A DNA stretch of 64,000 nucleotides from positions 186,001 to 250,000 of the forward strand of contig NZ_BOOQ01000009.1 of NCBI RefSeq assembly GCF_016863315.1, written 5' to 3'. This document shows, one piece after another, positions 27,368 through 37,102 of the stretch (the stretch's first letter is position 1; every line of letters begins with the position of its first letter). Below the pieces are notes generated by a model. That model searched no databases. It had not been told where the DNA came from and saw nothing but the letters and a program-made list of their open reading frames with translations. Source of the stretch: Planotetraspora silvatica. Its GTDB lineage: Bacteria > Actinomycetota > Actinomycetes > Streptosporangiales > Streptosporangiaceae. The position numbers and the translations under genes are program-made.

Positions 27368-28168
27368 TTAAGCGAACGGGAAGTTGATGACGCCCTTGGC
27401 GACCAGGCGCACATAGAGGTCCGCGATCATGACCGAGTACATCGAGGCCCAGGCGAACTGCTGGTGCCTGGCGTTGAGCTTCGAGACGAAGGTCCACGCC
27501 TTGTATCGGATCGGGTGCCTGGAGAAGTGGTTCAGGCGGCCGGCGGTGATGTGCCGGCAGGAGTGGCAGCCGAGGGTGTAGCAGGCGATCAGGACGGCGT
27601 TCGCCACCAGGATGATCGTGCCGAGACCCACGTGGCCCCAGTTGCCGTGCTCGTCCCTGAACGCGAGCACAGCGTCGTAGGCCAGGATCGCGCCGATGAC
27701 CACGGCGAGGTAGAAGAAGTAGCGGTGGACGTTCTGGATGATCAGCGGGAGCCTGGTCTCGCCCGAGTACTTCTTGTGCGGCTCGGACACGGCGCACGCC
27801 GGCGGTGACAGCCAGAACGACCGGTAGTACGACTTGCGGTAGTAGTAACACGTGAGCCGGAAACCACCCGGCAGGCCGAGGATGAGGAGGCCGGGCGGCA
27901 GGCCGTACCAGTCGCCGAACGGCGCGAGCCCGAGGAAGCGGGCCCCCTCCGGGCAGGACGTCGCCAGGCAGGGCGACGAGAACGGCGCGATGTACGGCTC
28001 GGCGAAGTAGCTCTTGTCGAAGATCGCCCAGACTCCGTAGATCAGGAATGACATCAGTCCGGCGAATGTCAGCGCCGGGACCAGCCACCACCTGTCGGTG
28101 CGGAGCGTGCGCACCTTCAGTTGCGCTCGCTGTTTGCTTGTCGGGCTCTCGGCCGTTGTCTGGGTCAT
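27368..28168 (-). CDS. sdhC: Succinate dehydrogenase membrane anchor (Sdh1 type)
   Basis: A 266-residue membrane protein that anchors the SdhAB dimer and carries the quinone site. Hydrophobic helices include LVPALTFAGLMSFLIYGVWA, FFYLAVVIGAILAYDAVLAF and GTIILVANAVLIACYTLG; CHSCRHITAGRLNHFSRHP and a long Tyr-rich loop (RLTCYYYRKSYYRSFW) are conserved in the actinobacterial type. It lacks the b558-family pattern of the second operon. Size and C-A-B order match mycobacterial Rv0249c. ATG 28168 is preferred to GTG 28192. Two CRP-like boxes lie upstream. Confidence 0.85.
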   Translation of the reverse strand: MTQTTAESPTSKQRAQLKVRTLRTDRWWLVPALTFAGLMSFLIYGVWAIFDKSYFAEPYIAPFSSPCLATSCPEGARFLGLAPFGDWYGLPPGLLILGLPGGFRLTCYYYRKSYYRSFWLSPPACAVSEPHKKYSGETRLPLIIQNVHRYFFYLAVVIGAILAYDAVLAFRDEHGNWGHVGLGTIILVANAVLIACYTLGCHSCRHITAGRLNHFSRHPIRYKAWTFVSKLNARHQQFAWASMYSVMIADLYVRLVAKGVINFPFA

Positions 28169-28233
28169 CGGAGACTTTCCACCCTCTGGCACGCTTATGG
28201 TGGGGGAAACATTACGACGGCCACATCCCGAAG

Positions 28234-28249
28234 TGTGAGGAGGGTCACT
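28234..28249. promoter_or_regulatory. CRP/GlxR-like box, proximal to sdh1
   Basis: TGTGA-N6-TCACT on the plus strand, one base off the symmetric TGTGA-N6-TCACA consensus. It lies 66-81 bp upstream of the sdhC1 start. Confidence 0.6.
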
Positions 28250-28259
28250 CCCAACCGTC

Positions 28260-28275
28260 TGTGATTCCCGTCACT
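28260..28275. promoter_or_regulatory. CRP/GlxR-like box, distal to sdh1
   Basis: A second TGTGA-N6-TCACT, centred 26 bp from the first in the same orientation and overlapping the stop codon of the response-regulator gene. Confidence 0.6.
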
Positions 28276-28708
28276 TCCCCGGCAGTTTGACCACAGTCAC
28301 GAAGAAATCGTCGATCTGTCGCACCACGCGAATGAACTGGTCAAAGTCCACCGGTTTTGTCACGTACGCGTTTGCATGCAGGTTGTAACCCTTGAGGATA
28401 TCCTGCTCCGCTTCCGATGTGGTGAGGATCACCACCGGGATGATCCGCAAATCCGGATCGTTCTTGATCTCCTGCAGAACCTCGAAGCCGTCGACCCGGG
28501 GCAGGTTCAGGTCGAGCAGGACCAGGTCGGGCCGCGGCATCGCCTCGTAGGCGCCCTCGCCGCGCAGGAACATCAGCGCCTGCTCGCCGTCGTGCACCAC
28601 GTGTAAGCGGTTGCCGACCTTGTTGTAGGAGAACGCCTCCCTGGTCAGGAGGACGTCGCCGGGGTCGTCCTCGACGAGGAGCACCTCGATGGGGCGGAAG
28701 TCAGGCAT
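28271..28708 (-). CDS. Single-domain response regulator, Rcp1-like
   Basis: A 145-residue receiver with no output domain. Acidic pocket residues are in [14 protein letters not shown] (Glu13-Asp15), the phospho-acceptor is Asp66 in [17 protein letters not shown], then a Thr-Thr switch in [13 protein letters not shown] and the Lys in [12 protein letters not shown]. The extended GDV loop and [15 protein letters not shown] stretch are typical of partners of phytochrome-like kinases. ATG 28708 lies inside the end of the kinase gene (8-nt overlap), implying coupled synthesis. It ends just upstream of the sdh1 promoter. Confidence 0.9.
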   Translation of the reverse strand: MPDFRPIEVLLVEDDPGDVLLTREAFSYNKVGNRLHVVHDGEQALMFLRGEGAYEAMPRPDLVLLDLNLPRVDGFEVLQEIKNDPDLRIIPVVILTTSEAEQDILKGYNLHANAYVTKPVDFDQFIRVVRQIDDFFVTVVKLPGK

Positions 28709-30275
28709 CGGGTTCTCCCACGGTCGGCAGCGTCCAGTGGAACGTGGCTCCCGGCCCCTCCCCGGAGTCGAGCCAGATCTGGCCGCCATGGTATTCGACG
28801 ATCTTGCGGCAGAGGGCGAGTCCGATGCCGCTGCCTGGATAGACGTCGCGCGGGTGCAGACGCTGGAAGATCAGGAAGATCCGGTCGGCGTACCGGGGGT
28901 CGACGCCGATGCCGTTGTCCGAGCAGCTGAACTCCCACATCGCGTCGTTCCTCCGTACGCCGATGTGGACGCGGGGCGGATCGGCGGAGCGGAATTTCAC
29001 GGCGTTGGCGACCAGGTTCTGGAACAGCTGGGTCAGCAGCGGCACGTTGCCGAGGACCTCCGGCAGGTCGTCGTGCGTGACGGCGGCGTCCGCGTCGGCC
29101 AGGAGGGCGTCGAGGTTGTGCAGGGCCGCGTCCAGCGCGTCGGCGGACCGCACCGGGTGGAGGTCCCCGCCGACCCTGCCGACCCGGGAGAAGTCGAGCA
29201 GATCGTTGATGAGCAGCTGCATCCGCTTGGCGCCGTCGACCGAGAAGGCGATGTACTGGCGGGCGCGGTCGTCGAGCTGGTCGCCGTAGCGCTGTTCGAG
29301 CAACTGGGTGAAGCTCGCGACCTTCCGCAACGGCTCCTGGAGGTCGTGACTGGCCACGTAGGCGAACTGCTCCAGCTCGCCGTTGGAGCGCGTGAGCTCC
29401 CTGGTCTGGTCGGAGAGCTGCTGGCGCGCGTCCACCGCCGCCCGCCACTCGGAGACGATGCGCCTGCGCATTCCGTCGACGTGCGCGGACAGCTCCCGCA
29501 GCTCGTACGGCCGGTCGACGCCGAGCTCGTGGTCGAAGTCTCCGGCGGCCACCGTCCTGACCTGTCCGGCGAGGCGTGCCACCGGGCGGGTCACGAACCT
29601 GCGCACGATGAGCGCGCAGCCGATCACCGCGGCCACCACGGCGGCCACGAGCGCGCCGACCGCGACGTAGATGGTGTTCCAGCCGTTGTACAGGCTGGTC
29701 CTGCCGATGTCGTGGAGCCGGTTCAGCTGGTTCTGCTGCGCGTTCAGTGCCGCGCGGACACGGGCGAAGCGCTCGACGTTGACCTTCGCGGTGTCGCGGT
29801 TCACCGCCCTGGTCCCGGATGTGGGCACCGCCTCGACGATCTTCTCCGCGTAGTCACGCCGCCAGTCCGCTGAGGCCGCGGTCAGCCGGTCCAGCCCGGC
29901 TCGTACGGCCGGCGCCTCCGGGAGACGGGGGATCAGCGCGGCGGTGGCGGCGGTGGCGGTCTGCTCGGCGGCGACGCCCTGGCGGTACTCAGTGAGGTAC
30001 TGCTGGTCGGTCGTCAGGCCGTATCCCCTGATGGCGCTCTCCTGGGCCTGGATGGCGGTGGAGATCTCCAGGGTGTGCAGCGTGGCGGGGTCGATCACGT
30101 CGACCAGCGTCTCCCTGGCCTGGCGCGTCGTGCTGAGCGTCAGCAGGATCGCGGTGACCCCCAGCACGAAGACGAGGGCGGAGGCCGTGCCGGCGAGGAC
30201 GAACCATCGGGCCAGGGGGAGCCCCCGCCTGCCGGTATGAGGCGCCAGCGGTGCGAGAGGCTCAGGTTTCATCAT
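28701..30275 (-). CDS. CHASE3-HAMP sensor histidine kinase
   Basis: A 524-residue membrane kinase. Helix 1 at about 25-47, then a helical exterior sensor of CHASE3 type ([20 protein letters not shown]), helix 2 at about 190-215, HAMP ([20 protein letters not shown]), a short coiled coil, HisKA with the phospho-His near residue 308 in [20 protein letters not shown], and an HATPase domain with N-box [18 protein letters not shown] and [13 protein letters not shown]. The ATG at 30275 overlaps the phosphatase stop by 4 nt. Cotranscription with a single-domain regulator and a phosphatase suggests a phosphorelay. Confidence 0.92.
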   Translation of the reverse strand: MMKPEPLAPLAPHTGRRGLPLARWFVLAGTASALVFVLGVTAILLTLSTTRQARETLVDVIDPATLHTLEISTAIQAQESAIRGYGLTTDQQYLTEYRQGVAAEQTATAATAALIPRLPEAPAVRAGLDRLTAASADWRRDYAEKIVEAVPTSGTRAVNRDTAKVNVERFARVRAALNAQQNQLNRLHDIGRTSLYNGWNTIYVAVGALVAAVVAAVIGCALIVRRFVTRPVARLAGQVRTVAAGDFDHELGVDRPYELRELSAHVDGMRRRIVSEWRAAVDARQQLSDQTRELTRSNGELEQFAYVASHDLQEPLRKVASFTQLLEQRYGDQLDDRARQYIAFSVDGAKRMQLLINDLLDFSRVGRVGGDLHPVRSADALDAALHNLDALLADADAAVTHDDLPEVLGNVPLLTQLFQNLVANAVKFRSADPPRVHIGVRRNDAMWEFSCSDNGIGVDPRYADRIFLIFQRLHPRDVYPGSGIGLALCRKIVEYHGGQIWLDSGEGPGATFHWTLPTVGEPDA

Positions 30276-31453
30276 GACCTCTCGGCCTCCCTGAAGTCGT
30301 CCCCGGGACCGTTCCTGGTGAGCAGCACGGCGGCCACGTCGTCGTTCAGCCCGTCGCCGACCTGGGCGATGATCCGGTCGAGATCGACGCCGCCGTGGTC
30401 GCGGACGATGTCGGCCAGGCCGTCGGTGCCCAGCAGGTCGCGGCCGGCCCCGGTCGTCGCCTCGATGAGCCCGTCGGTGTACAGCAGGAGCGACCACGTG
30501 TCGCCCAGAGGGATGTCGACGGGGTTCCAGACGACGTCGTCGAAGATGCCGAGCGGCGGCCCCGACGGGATGTCGGTGACGATGTCCACGACGCCGTTCC
30601 TGATCACGAGCGGCGACGGATGGCCGACCACGTGCATGCGGGCGTTGCGGAGGTCAGGGTCGATGGTGGCGATGCACAGGGTCGTGAAGATCTCCGGTGA
30701 CTTCCGCTCGTTCCTGAGCAGCGTGTCGAGCGTCCCCAGCAGTTCGTCGCCCGTATGGCCGGCGAGCACGAGTGTGCGCCAGCCGATGCGCAGAGCCGTG
30801 CCGAGGGCGGCCTCGTCGGGCCCGTGACCGCAGACGTCGCCGATCAGGATGTGCACCGCGCCGTCGGCGGTCTGCACGGTGTCCCAGAAGTCGCCGGCCA
30901 GCAGGCCGCGCACCCGCCCGGGCAGGTATCTCGTCTGGTGGTCCAGGAGGGAGCCCGGGGCGAGCAGCGGGACGGGAAGCAGTCCGCGCTCCAGGCGCGC
31001 GTTCTCCTGTCCGACGATGCGCTCCTCGACCAGTTCGCGCATGGCGACGTCGGCGCGCTTGCGCTCGATGGCGTAGCGGATGGCGCGGGTCAGCAGTCGG
31101 TCGTCCACATCCTGTTTGACCAGGAAGTCCTGGGCGCCGGCGGCCACCGCCTCGATTCCGACGTGCGCGTCGTTGAGACCGGTGAGCACCAGCACGGCGG
31201 TGTCCGAGACCATGGACAGCACCTGCTCGAGGGCTTCCAGGCCGCTCGCGTCCGGCAGAGACAGGTCGACGAGCACGCAGTGGACGTCGTCGGTCAGCCG
31301 CTCGCGCCCCTCGGCCAGAGTGCGGGCCCAAGTGATCTTCGGTGGACGCTCGGCGTCCGCGAGCAGTTCCTCGACGAGGAACGCGTCGGCCGAATCATCC
31401 TCGATCAACAGGAGGGTGAGCGGGTCGGGCAGATCAGGCGAGGGCGTGATCAC
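30272..31453 (-). CDS. Receiver-domain PP2C/SpoIIE-type phosphatase
   Basis: A 393-residue fusion. Residues 10-130 are a receiver (LTLLLIEDDSADAFLVEELL; acceptor Asp63 in CVLVDLSLPDASG; Lys in DFLVKQDV). After a helical linker comes a SpoIIE-like phosphatase: metal-binding Asp in VRGLLAGDFWDTV and HILIGDVCGHGPDEA, then LLLYTDGLIEATT and DGLNDDVAAVLLTR. RsbU/RsbP relatives dephosphorylate anti-anti-sigma factors, so output through a partner-switching cascade is likely; no STAS or RsbW-like gene is in this window. GTG 31453 follows GAGAGG. Confidence 0.92.
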   Translation of the reverse strand: MITPSPDLPDPLTLLLIEDDSADAFLVEELLADAERPPKITWARTLAEGRERLTDDVHCVLVDLSLPDASGLEALEQVLSMVSDTAVLVLTGLNDAHVGIEAVAAGAQDFLVKQDVDDRLLTRAIRYAIERKRADVAMRELVEERIVGQENARLERGLLPVPLLAPGSLLDHQTRYLPGRVRGLLAGDFWDTVQTADGAVHILIGDVCGHGPDEAALGTALRIGWRTLVLAGHTGDELLGTLDTLLRNERKSPEIFTTLCIATIDPDLRNARMHVVGHPSPLVIRNGVVDIVTDIPSGPPLGIFDDVVWNPVDIPLGDTWSLLLYTDGLIEATTGAGRDLLGTDGLADIVRDHGGVDLDRIIAQVGDGLNDDVAAVLLTRNGPGDDFREAERS

Positions 31454-31504
31454 TTACGCCTCTCGAAGCGTCGGGGAACACGGTCGGGAAATCTTACCGT
31501 CAAT

Positions 31505-32449
31505 TTACGAATTCTCGCCTGGCCGGCGATGGGCGAGTGCCTCTATCCCCGGAGACAGGGTCCCCATGTCGGACGCCTCCACCAGGAAGGACAGAAGCTC
31601 GGAACGGAAGGCCTGGGCCGCTCGCGTCGGTTCGACGTCTTTGCGGTGGGCGAGGGCGACGGTCCTGCGCAGCCCCGGGAGTATCGGTGTTCCCACCAGC
31701 CCCGGCCGGCCGTCGAGCACCATCGAGGGCACCACGGCGACCCCCAGCCCGGCCTCGACGAACCGCAGGACCGCGTCCATCTCCCCGCCCTCCACGGCGA
31801 ACCGGGGCTCGAACCCCGCCTGCCTGCACGCGGTGAGCGTCGCCTCGCGCAGGTCGTAGCCGCGCCGGAACATCACCAGAGGGCGTCCGCGCAGCTCGTC
31901 GATCCGCATGTGCGTCCTGCGGCCCGGCTTGACGGCCGAGGCGACCACGAGGTCCTCCCGGAGGATCTCCTCGGTGACCAGGGAGGGATCGCTGCTCTGC
32001 AAGGGCAGGATGATGAGCGCGAGGTCGAGTTGTCCCCTCGCCAGGTCGCGGACGAGGTCGCGCGAGCCGCCCTCCTCGACCTGGAGCTCTACGCCCGGAT
32101 AGTCGCCGTGGAAGCGGGCCAGCACGTCCGCGAGGAGCCCCGCGCACAGGGAGGGCGTCGCGCCGAGCCGTACACGGCCTCGCCGGAGGCCGGCGAGCTC
32201 GGCCACCTCACGCCGGGCCGTCTCCGCGTCGGCCAGCATGCGCCGCGCGAGGGGGAGGAGGGCCTCCCCTGCGGGGGTGAGCGTGACGTTGCCCCGGGCC
32301 CGGCTGAACAGGGGCGCCCCCAGCTCGGTCTCGAGAGCCTTGATCTGCTTGCTCAGGGACGGCTGGGCGACCCGCATCCGCTCGGCGGCGTGGGTGAAGT
32401 GCCGGGCCTCGGCCACCGCGAGGAAGTAGGCCAGCTGTTGGAACTGCAC
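31505..32449 (-). CDS. LysR family transcriptional regulator
   Basis: A 314-residue regulator. The N-terminal winged helix is FQQLAYFLAVAEARHFTHAA then VAQPSLSKQIKALETELG; the effector domain starts about residue 90 (GRVRLGATPSLCAGLL) and contains FVEAGLGVAVVPSMVL. I chose GTG 32449 (QFQQLAYFL), where family proteins begin and which has a TAGGCT hexamer 8 nt upstream. It is divergent from the second sdhCAB operon across 165 bp, the classic layout for a LysR protein controlling its neighbour. It may respond to a dicarboxylate (inference). Confidence 0.9.
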   Translation of the reverse strand: MQFQQLAYFLAVAEARHFTHAAERMRVAQPSLSKQIKALETELGAPLFSRARGNVTLTPAGEALLPLARRMLADAETARREVAELAGLRRGRVRLGATPSLCAGLLADVLARFHGDYPGVELQVEEGGSRDLVRDLARGQLDLALIILPLQSSDPSLVTEEILREDLVVASAVKPGRRTHMRIDELRGRPLVMFRRGYDLREATLTACRQAGFEPRFAVEGGEMDAVLRFVEAGLGVAVVPSMVLDGRPGLVGTPILPGLRRTVALAHRKDVEPTRAAQAFRSELLSFLVEASDMGTLSPGIEALAHRRPGENS

Positions 32450-32454
32450 GTGTC

Positions 32455-32463
32455 GATAGCCTA
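32455..32463 (-). promoter_or_regulatory. LysR half-site overlapping the lysR -10
   Basis: GATAGCC (32455-32461) repeats one arm of the palindrome at 32539. It overlaps the minus-strand TAGGCT (32463-32458) that is 8 nt before the lysR GTG, so binding would repress lysR. Confidence 0.45.
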
Positions 32464-32477
32464 CGACCTGTCCACTC

Positions 32478-32493
32478 TGTGAGATTGGTCGCA
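32478..32493. promoter_or_regulatory. CRP/GlxR-like box before sdh2
   Basis: TGTGA-N6-TCGCA differs from the TGTGA-N6-TCACA consensus at one position. It lies in the lysR-sdhC2 intergenic region, about 108-123 bp upstream of the predicted transcription start. Confidence 0.45.
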
Positions 32494-32538
32494 CCGGGCC
32501 GGAGCCGCGGAGGCCCGTCTACCCTGCCGGGCACGGCG

Positions 32539-32555
32539 GATAGCCCCCGGCTATC
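32539..32555. promoter_or_regulatory. LysR-box palindrome
   Basis: GATAGCC-CCC-GGCTATC is a perfect inverted repeat fitting the LysR T-N11-A/ATAG-N7-CTAT form. It sits about 60 bp upstream of the predicted sdhC2 transcription start, a typical activation position. Confidence 0.6.
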
Positions 32556-32575
32556 GAAACCAGACCTGCGATGAC

Positions 32576-32606
32576 TTGGACGCCCGAACGCGGTTCTGCC
32601 TAGCGT
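32576..32606 (+). promoter_or_regulatory. Promoter of the sdh2 operon
   Basis: TTGGAC at 32576-32581 and TAGCGT at 32601-32606 are spaced by 19 bp, and the -10 is 8 nt before the GTG at 32615. A leaderless transcript is expected. Confidence 0.5.
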
Positions 32607-32614
32607 TTCCCGAT

Positions 32615-33342
32615 GTGACAGCCACTGTTGACCACAAGGTGGACCGCGCGCCCGCCGCCCCCGTGCGGAGGCGCCCCCGCGGCTTCTACGGCTCGTCGAA
32701 CGGCAAGAAGGCGGTCATGGCCGTCACGGGCGCCGTCCTCGTGCTCTTCCTGGTCGCCCACATGCTGGGGAACCTCAAGGTGTTCCTGGGCGCCGACTCG
32801 TTCAACCACTACGCCGAATGGCTGCGGACGGTGGGCTCGCCCGCGCTGCCGAACCGCACCCTGCTGACCCTCGCCGAGATCGGCCTCACGGTCGCCGTCG
32901 TGCTGCACATGTGGTCGGCGGTGTCGCTGGCCAGGCGGGCCGCCAAGGCGAGGCCCGTCAAGTACGCGGCCCGGGTGAAGCCGCAGGCGGGAGGGTACGC
33001 CACGCGGACCATGCGCTACGGCGGCGTCATCATCCTGCTTTTCGTGATCTGGCACCTGCTCGACCTCACCTTCGGGGTCGTGAACCCCAAGGGCGGGGAG
33101 GCCATGCCGTACGACCGGGTGGTGGCCGGGTTCGCGCCCGACCGCTGGTGGGTCACGGTGTTCTACGTGGTCGCCCTGGCGATGGTCGGCCTCCACCTGC
33201 GGCACGGCCTGTGGAGCGCGCTCCAGACGCTCGGCCTGGCCCACCGGTACAAGGCACTCAAGACGGCTTCGACCGTGATCTCCGTCGTGCTCGTGGCCGG
33301 ATTCGTCGTCGTACCCCTAGCCGTGATGATCGGAGTGGTGAA

Positions 33343-33346
<4 letters not shown>
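32615..33346 (+). CDS. sdhC: Succinate dehydrogenase cytochrome b558 subunit
   Basis: A 243-residue five-helix haem anchor of the B. subtilis-like b558 family. The start of the domain, [20 protein letters not shown], is diagnostic. Candidate axial histidines recur in [34 protein letters not shown] and [17 protein letters not shown], as expected for a di-haem anchor reducing menaquinone. GTG 32615 is chosen from the -10 position and the normal N-terminal length. The stop overlaps the sdhA start by ATGA. Confidence 0.92.
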
Positions 33347-35274
<1,928 letters not shown>

Positions 35275-35305
35275 GCGAGCGCGCCGCAGGCAAGGGGAAG
35301 CGGGC

Positions 35306-36046
35306 ATGAACCTGACCCTCAAGATCTGGCGCCAGAACGGCTCGTCGGATCGCGGACGGATGGTGACCTACGAGGTCCAGGACGTCTCACCGGACATGTC
35401 CTTCCTGGAGATGCTCGACGTCCTGAACGAGCGGCTGACCCTCGAGGGCGACGACCCCGTCGCCTTCGACCACGACTGCCGCGAGGGCATCTGCGGCATG
35501 TGCGGCATGGTCATCAACGGCGTCGCCCACGGTGAGCAGCGCGCGACGACGACCTGCCAGCTGCACATGCGGCACTTCGAGGACGGCGCCACCGTCACGA
35601 TCGAGCCCTGGCGTGCGGCGCCGTTCCCCGTGGTCAAGGACCTCGTGGTGGACAGGTCCTCCTTCGACCGGATCATCCAGGCGGGCGGGTTCATCTCCGT
35701 TCCCGCGGGGTCCGCGCCCGACGCGCACGCCGTGCCGGTGCCCAAGGACGACGCGGACGCGGCGTTCGACGCGGCCACCTGCATCGGGTGCGGCGCCTGC
35801 GTGGCCGCCTGCCCGAACGGCTCGGCCTCGCTCTTCACGGCCGCCAAGATCACTCACTTGGGCCTGCTCCCGCAGGGGCAGCCCGAGCGGGCCGCGCGGG
35901 CGAAGGCCATGGTCGAGCAGATGGACGCCGAGGGCTTCGGCGGTTGCACCAATACGGGGGAGTGCACCGCGGTGTGCCCGAAGGGCATCCCGTTGGACGC
36001 GATCGCCCGGATGAACGCCGACTATCTCAAGACCGCGTCGAAGTAG
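35306..36046 (+). CDS. sdhB: Succinate dehydrogenase iron-sulfur subunit (b558 type)
   Basis: A 246-residue subunit with the [2Fe-2S] site [20 protein letters not shown] and later TTTCQLHM, then [19 protein letters not shown] and a final [20 protein letters not shown]. The [12 protein letters not shown] start is typical of this family. It completes the second sdhCAB operon and is followed by a hairpin at 36062-36104. The spacer before it contains a GTGAGCGAGCG stretch like that before the VirB4-like gene. Confidence 0.94.
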   Translation: MNLTLKIWRQNGSSDRGRMVTYEVQDVSPDMSFLEMLDVLNERLTLEGDDPVAFDHDCREGICGMCGMVINGVAHGEQRATTTCQLHMRHFEDGATVTIEPWRAAPFPVVKDLVVDRSSFDRIIQAGGFISVPAGSAPDAHAVPVPKDDADAAFDAATCIGCGACVAACPNGSASLFTAAKITHLGLLPQGQPERAARAKAMVEQMDAEGFGGCTNTGECTAVCPKGIPLDAIARMNADYLKTASK

Positions 36047-36061
36047 GGCGCGCAATCCTGT

Positions 36062-36104
36062 GCCGATGTGGTGGACGTCGCCGAGAGGCGTCCGCCGCAT
36101 CGGC
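36062..36104 (+). terminator. Hairpin after the sdh2 operon
   Basis: A 16-bp stem (36062-36077 with 36089-36104), including two G-U pairs, closes an 11-nt loop 15 bp after the sdhB stop. No U-tract follows. Confidence 0.6.
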
Positions 36105-36175
36105 GTCTCCCGGTTCGGCGTCTCCAATACCGGTGTCACCAGCACCGGCGTCTCCCGTACCGCCGTCGGGTCGCG
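36101..36175 (+). repeat. 15-bp tandem repeat
   Basis: Four units of the form CGGCGTCTCCNNNNN plus a fifth degenerate one (units begin at 36101, 36116, 36131, 36146 and 36161) lie between the two convergent genes. Read on the plus strand they would give GVSRF/GVSNT-like pentapeptides, but no gene spans them. Confidence 0.7.
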
Positions 36176-36199
36176 CCCGGCGCGCCAGTGGCCGGGCTC

Positions 36200-36772
36200 C
36201 TACCGGGGTGAGGGCCCCATCTCGGCGCGGATCTCCACACGAAGGGTCGGAAGGTCGATGCCGGCGTCGGCGAGGATCCTGGCGCCGAGGCCTTCTCCCT
36301 CGCGGAGCAGGCCGAGCAGGATGTGGCCGTCGCGGATGTCGCGGCTCTTGAGCGCGAGTGCCTCGCGCAGGGCCAGTTCGAGGGTCTTCTTGGCCCGTGG
36401 CGTGAAGGGGATGCCGCGACCGCTGACCAGGGCGCCCCGCCGGTCCCTGCTCGGATGGCGGTCGAGGGCTCCCGGCCCGAAGACGGCTTCGACCTTCTCG
36501 CGTACCGCCGCCAGATCGATGCCGATGGAGTCCAGGGCGTCCGCGTCGAGATCGCCGGCCGGCAGGGTGCCGAGAACGCGCACCACCGCCGCGGAGGCCT
36601 GCTCGTGGTCCAGGCCGTGCCTGTTGACGAGCCGCGCGGACACGGTGTCCGGCTGCTCCAGGATGCCGAGGAGAAGGTGCTCGGTCCCGATGTGGTTGTG
36701 CCGGAGGCTCCGGGCGTTCCCCTGCGCGAGCTTGATCACTTGCCGGGCCTCGTCGGTGAATCGTTCGAACAT
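36200..36772 (-). CDS. Clp N-terminal (double Clp repeat) protein
   Basis: A 190-residue stand-alone ClpC-type N domain. Repeat 1: FERFTDEARQVIKLAQGNAR and HNHIGTEHLLLGILEQPD. Repeat 2: FTPRAKKTLELALREALALK and DIRDGHILLGLLREGEGLGA. There is no AAA+ module, so it is not a chaperone ATPase; such proteins may act as adaptors or decoys for Clp substrates. It starts 3 nt after the small HTH gene, so they form a two-gene operon. Confidence 0.9.
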   Translation of the reverse strand: MFERFTDEARQVIKLAQGNARSLRHNHIGTEHLLLGILEQPDTVSARLVNRHGLDHEQASAAVVRVLGTLPAGDLDADALDSIGIDLAAVREKVEAVFGPGALDRHPSRDRRGALVSGRGIPFTPRAKKTLELALREALALKSRDIRDGHILLGLLREGEGLGARILADAGIDLPTLRVEIRAEMGPSPR

Positions 36773-36775
36773 CGT

Positions 36776-37009
36776 CTACTTCTCCCGCCTCATCAGTCCC
36801 CGTCCGCCCGCGTACTTCTTGTGGACCGCCTGCCGCGTGACGCCCAGCAGGAGCGCGATGTCCTGCCAGGACCACCCCGCGTTGCGGGCGTTGTCCACCT
36901 GCAGTGCTTCCAGCCGCTCGACCAGCAGCCGCAGGGCCCGTACGGCCCGCAGCCCTGTGGCCGGGTCGCGGCTGCCGGCGTCGTTGGCCAGCTGTGCCGT
37001 GTCGCTCAT
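36776..37009 (-). CDS. Small helix-turn-helix regulator
   Basis: A 77-residue protein. The first half is helical (LRAVRALRLLVERLEALQV); the second half has a helix-turn-helix, AGWSWQDIALLLGVTRQAVH, followed by KKYAGGRGL. It pairs with the downstream Clp-N gene, an arrangement seen in other actinobacteria. Two similar 16-bp palindromes start 4 bp upstream of its ATG and one overlaps its -10, which suggests autorepression and control of the divergent ABC exporter. Confidence 0.85.
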   Translation of the reverse strand: MSDTAQLANDAGSRDPATGLRAVRALRLLVERLEALQVDNARNAGWSWQDIALLLGVTRQAVHKKYAGGRGLMRREK

Positions 37010-37012
37010 GCC

Positions 37013-37028
37013 GTAAACCTAAGTTGAC
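37013..37028. promoter_or_regulatory. Operator copy 1 for the HTH regulator
   Basis: GTAAAC-CTAA-GTTGAC, an imperfect palindrome matching copy 2 at 13 of 16 positions. It contains the minus-strand TAGGTT (37021-37016) that lies 6 nt before the HTH ATG. Confidence 0.6.
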
Positions 37029-37040
37029 AATCCTCTCCCT

Positions 37041-37056
37041 GTCAACCTCGGTTGAC
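37041..37056. promoter_or_regulatory. Operator copy 2 for the HTH regulator
   Basis: GTCAAC-CTCG-GTTGAC, a perfect 6-bp-arm palindrome, centre-to-centre 28 bp from copy 1 (just under three helical turns). Confidence 0.6.
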
Positions 37057-37102
37057 GACAGAAAACCATTTGCCCGGTGACCTGCGATCTTGCGAGCCTA
37101 GA

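Noticed and set aside
27357-28091. N-terminal extension of the Sdh1 flavoprotein
   Set aside because: It would overlap the membrane-anchor gene completely; the FAD fold begins at the GTG at 27356 with a ribosome site.
36101-36175. Possible CRISPR array
   Set aside because: Units are 15 bp, directly adjoining and without spacers; no cas genes are present.
36060-37016. Plus-strand frame across the Clp-N and HTH genes starting in the 15-bp repeat
   Set aside because: It is antisense to two genes with clear domains and has no ribosome site.
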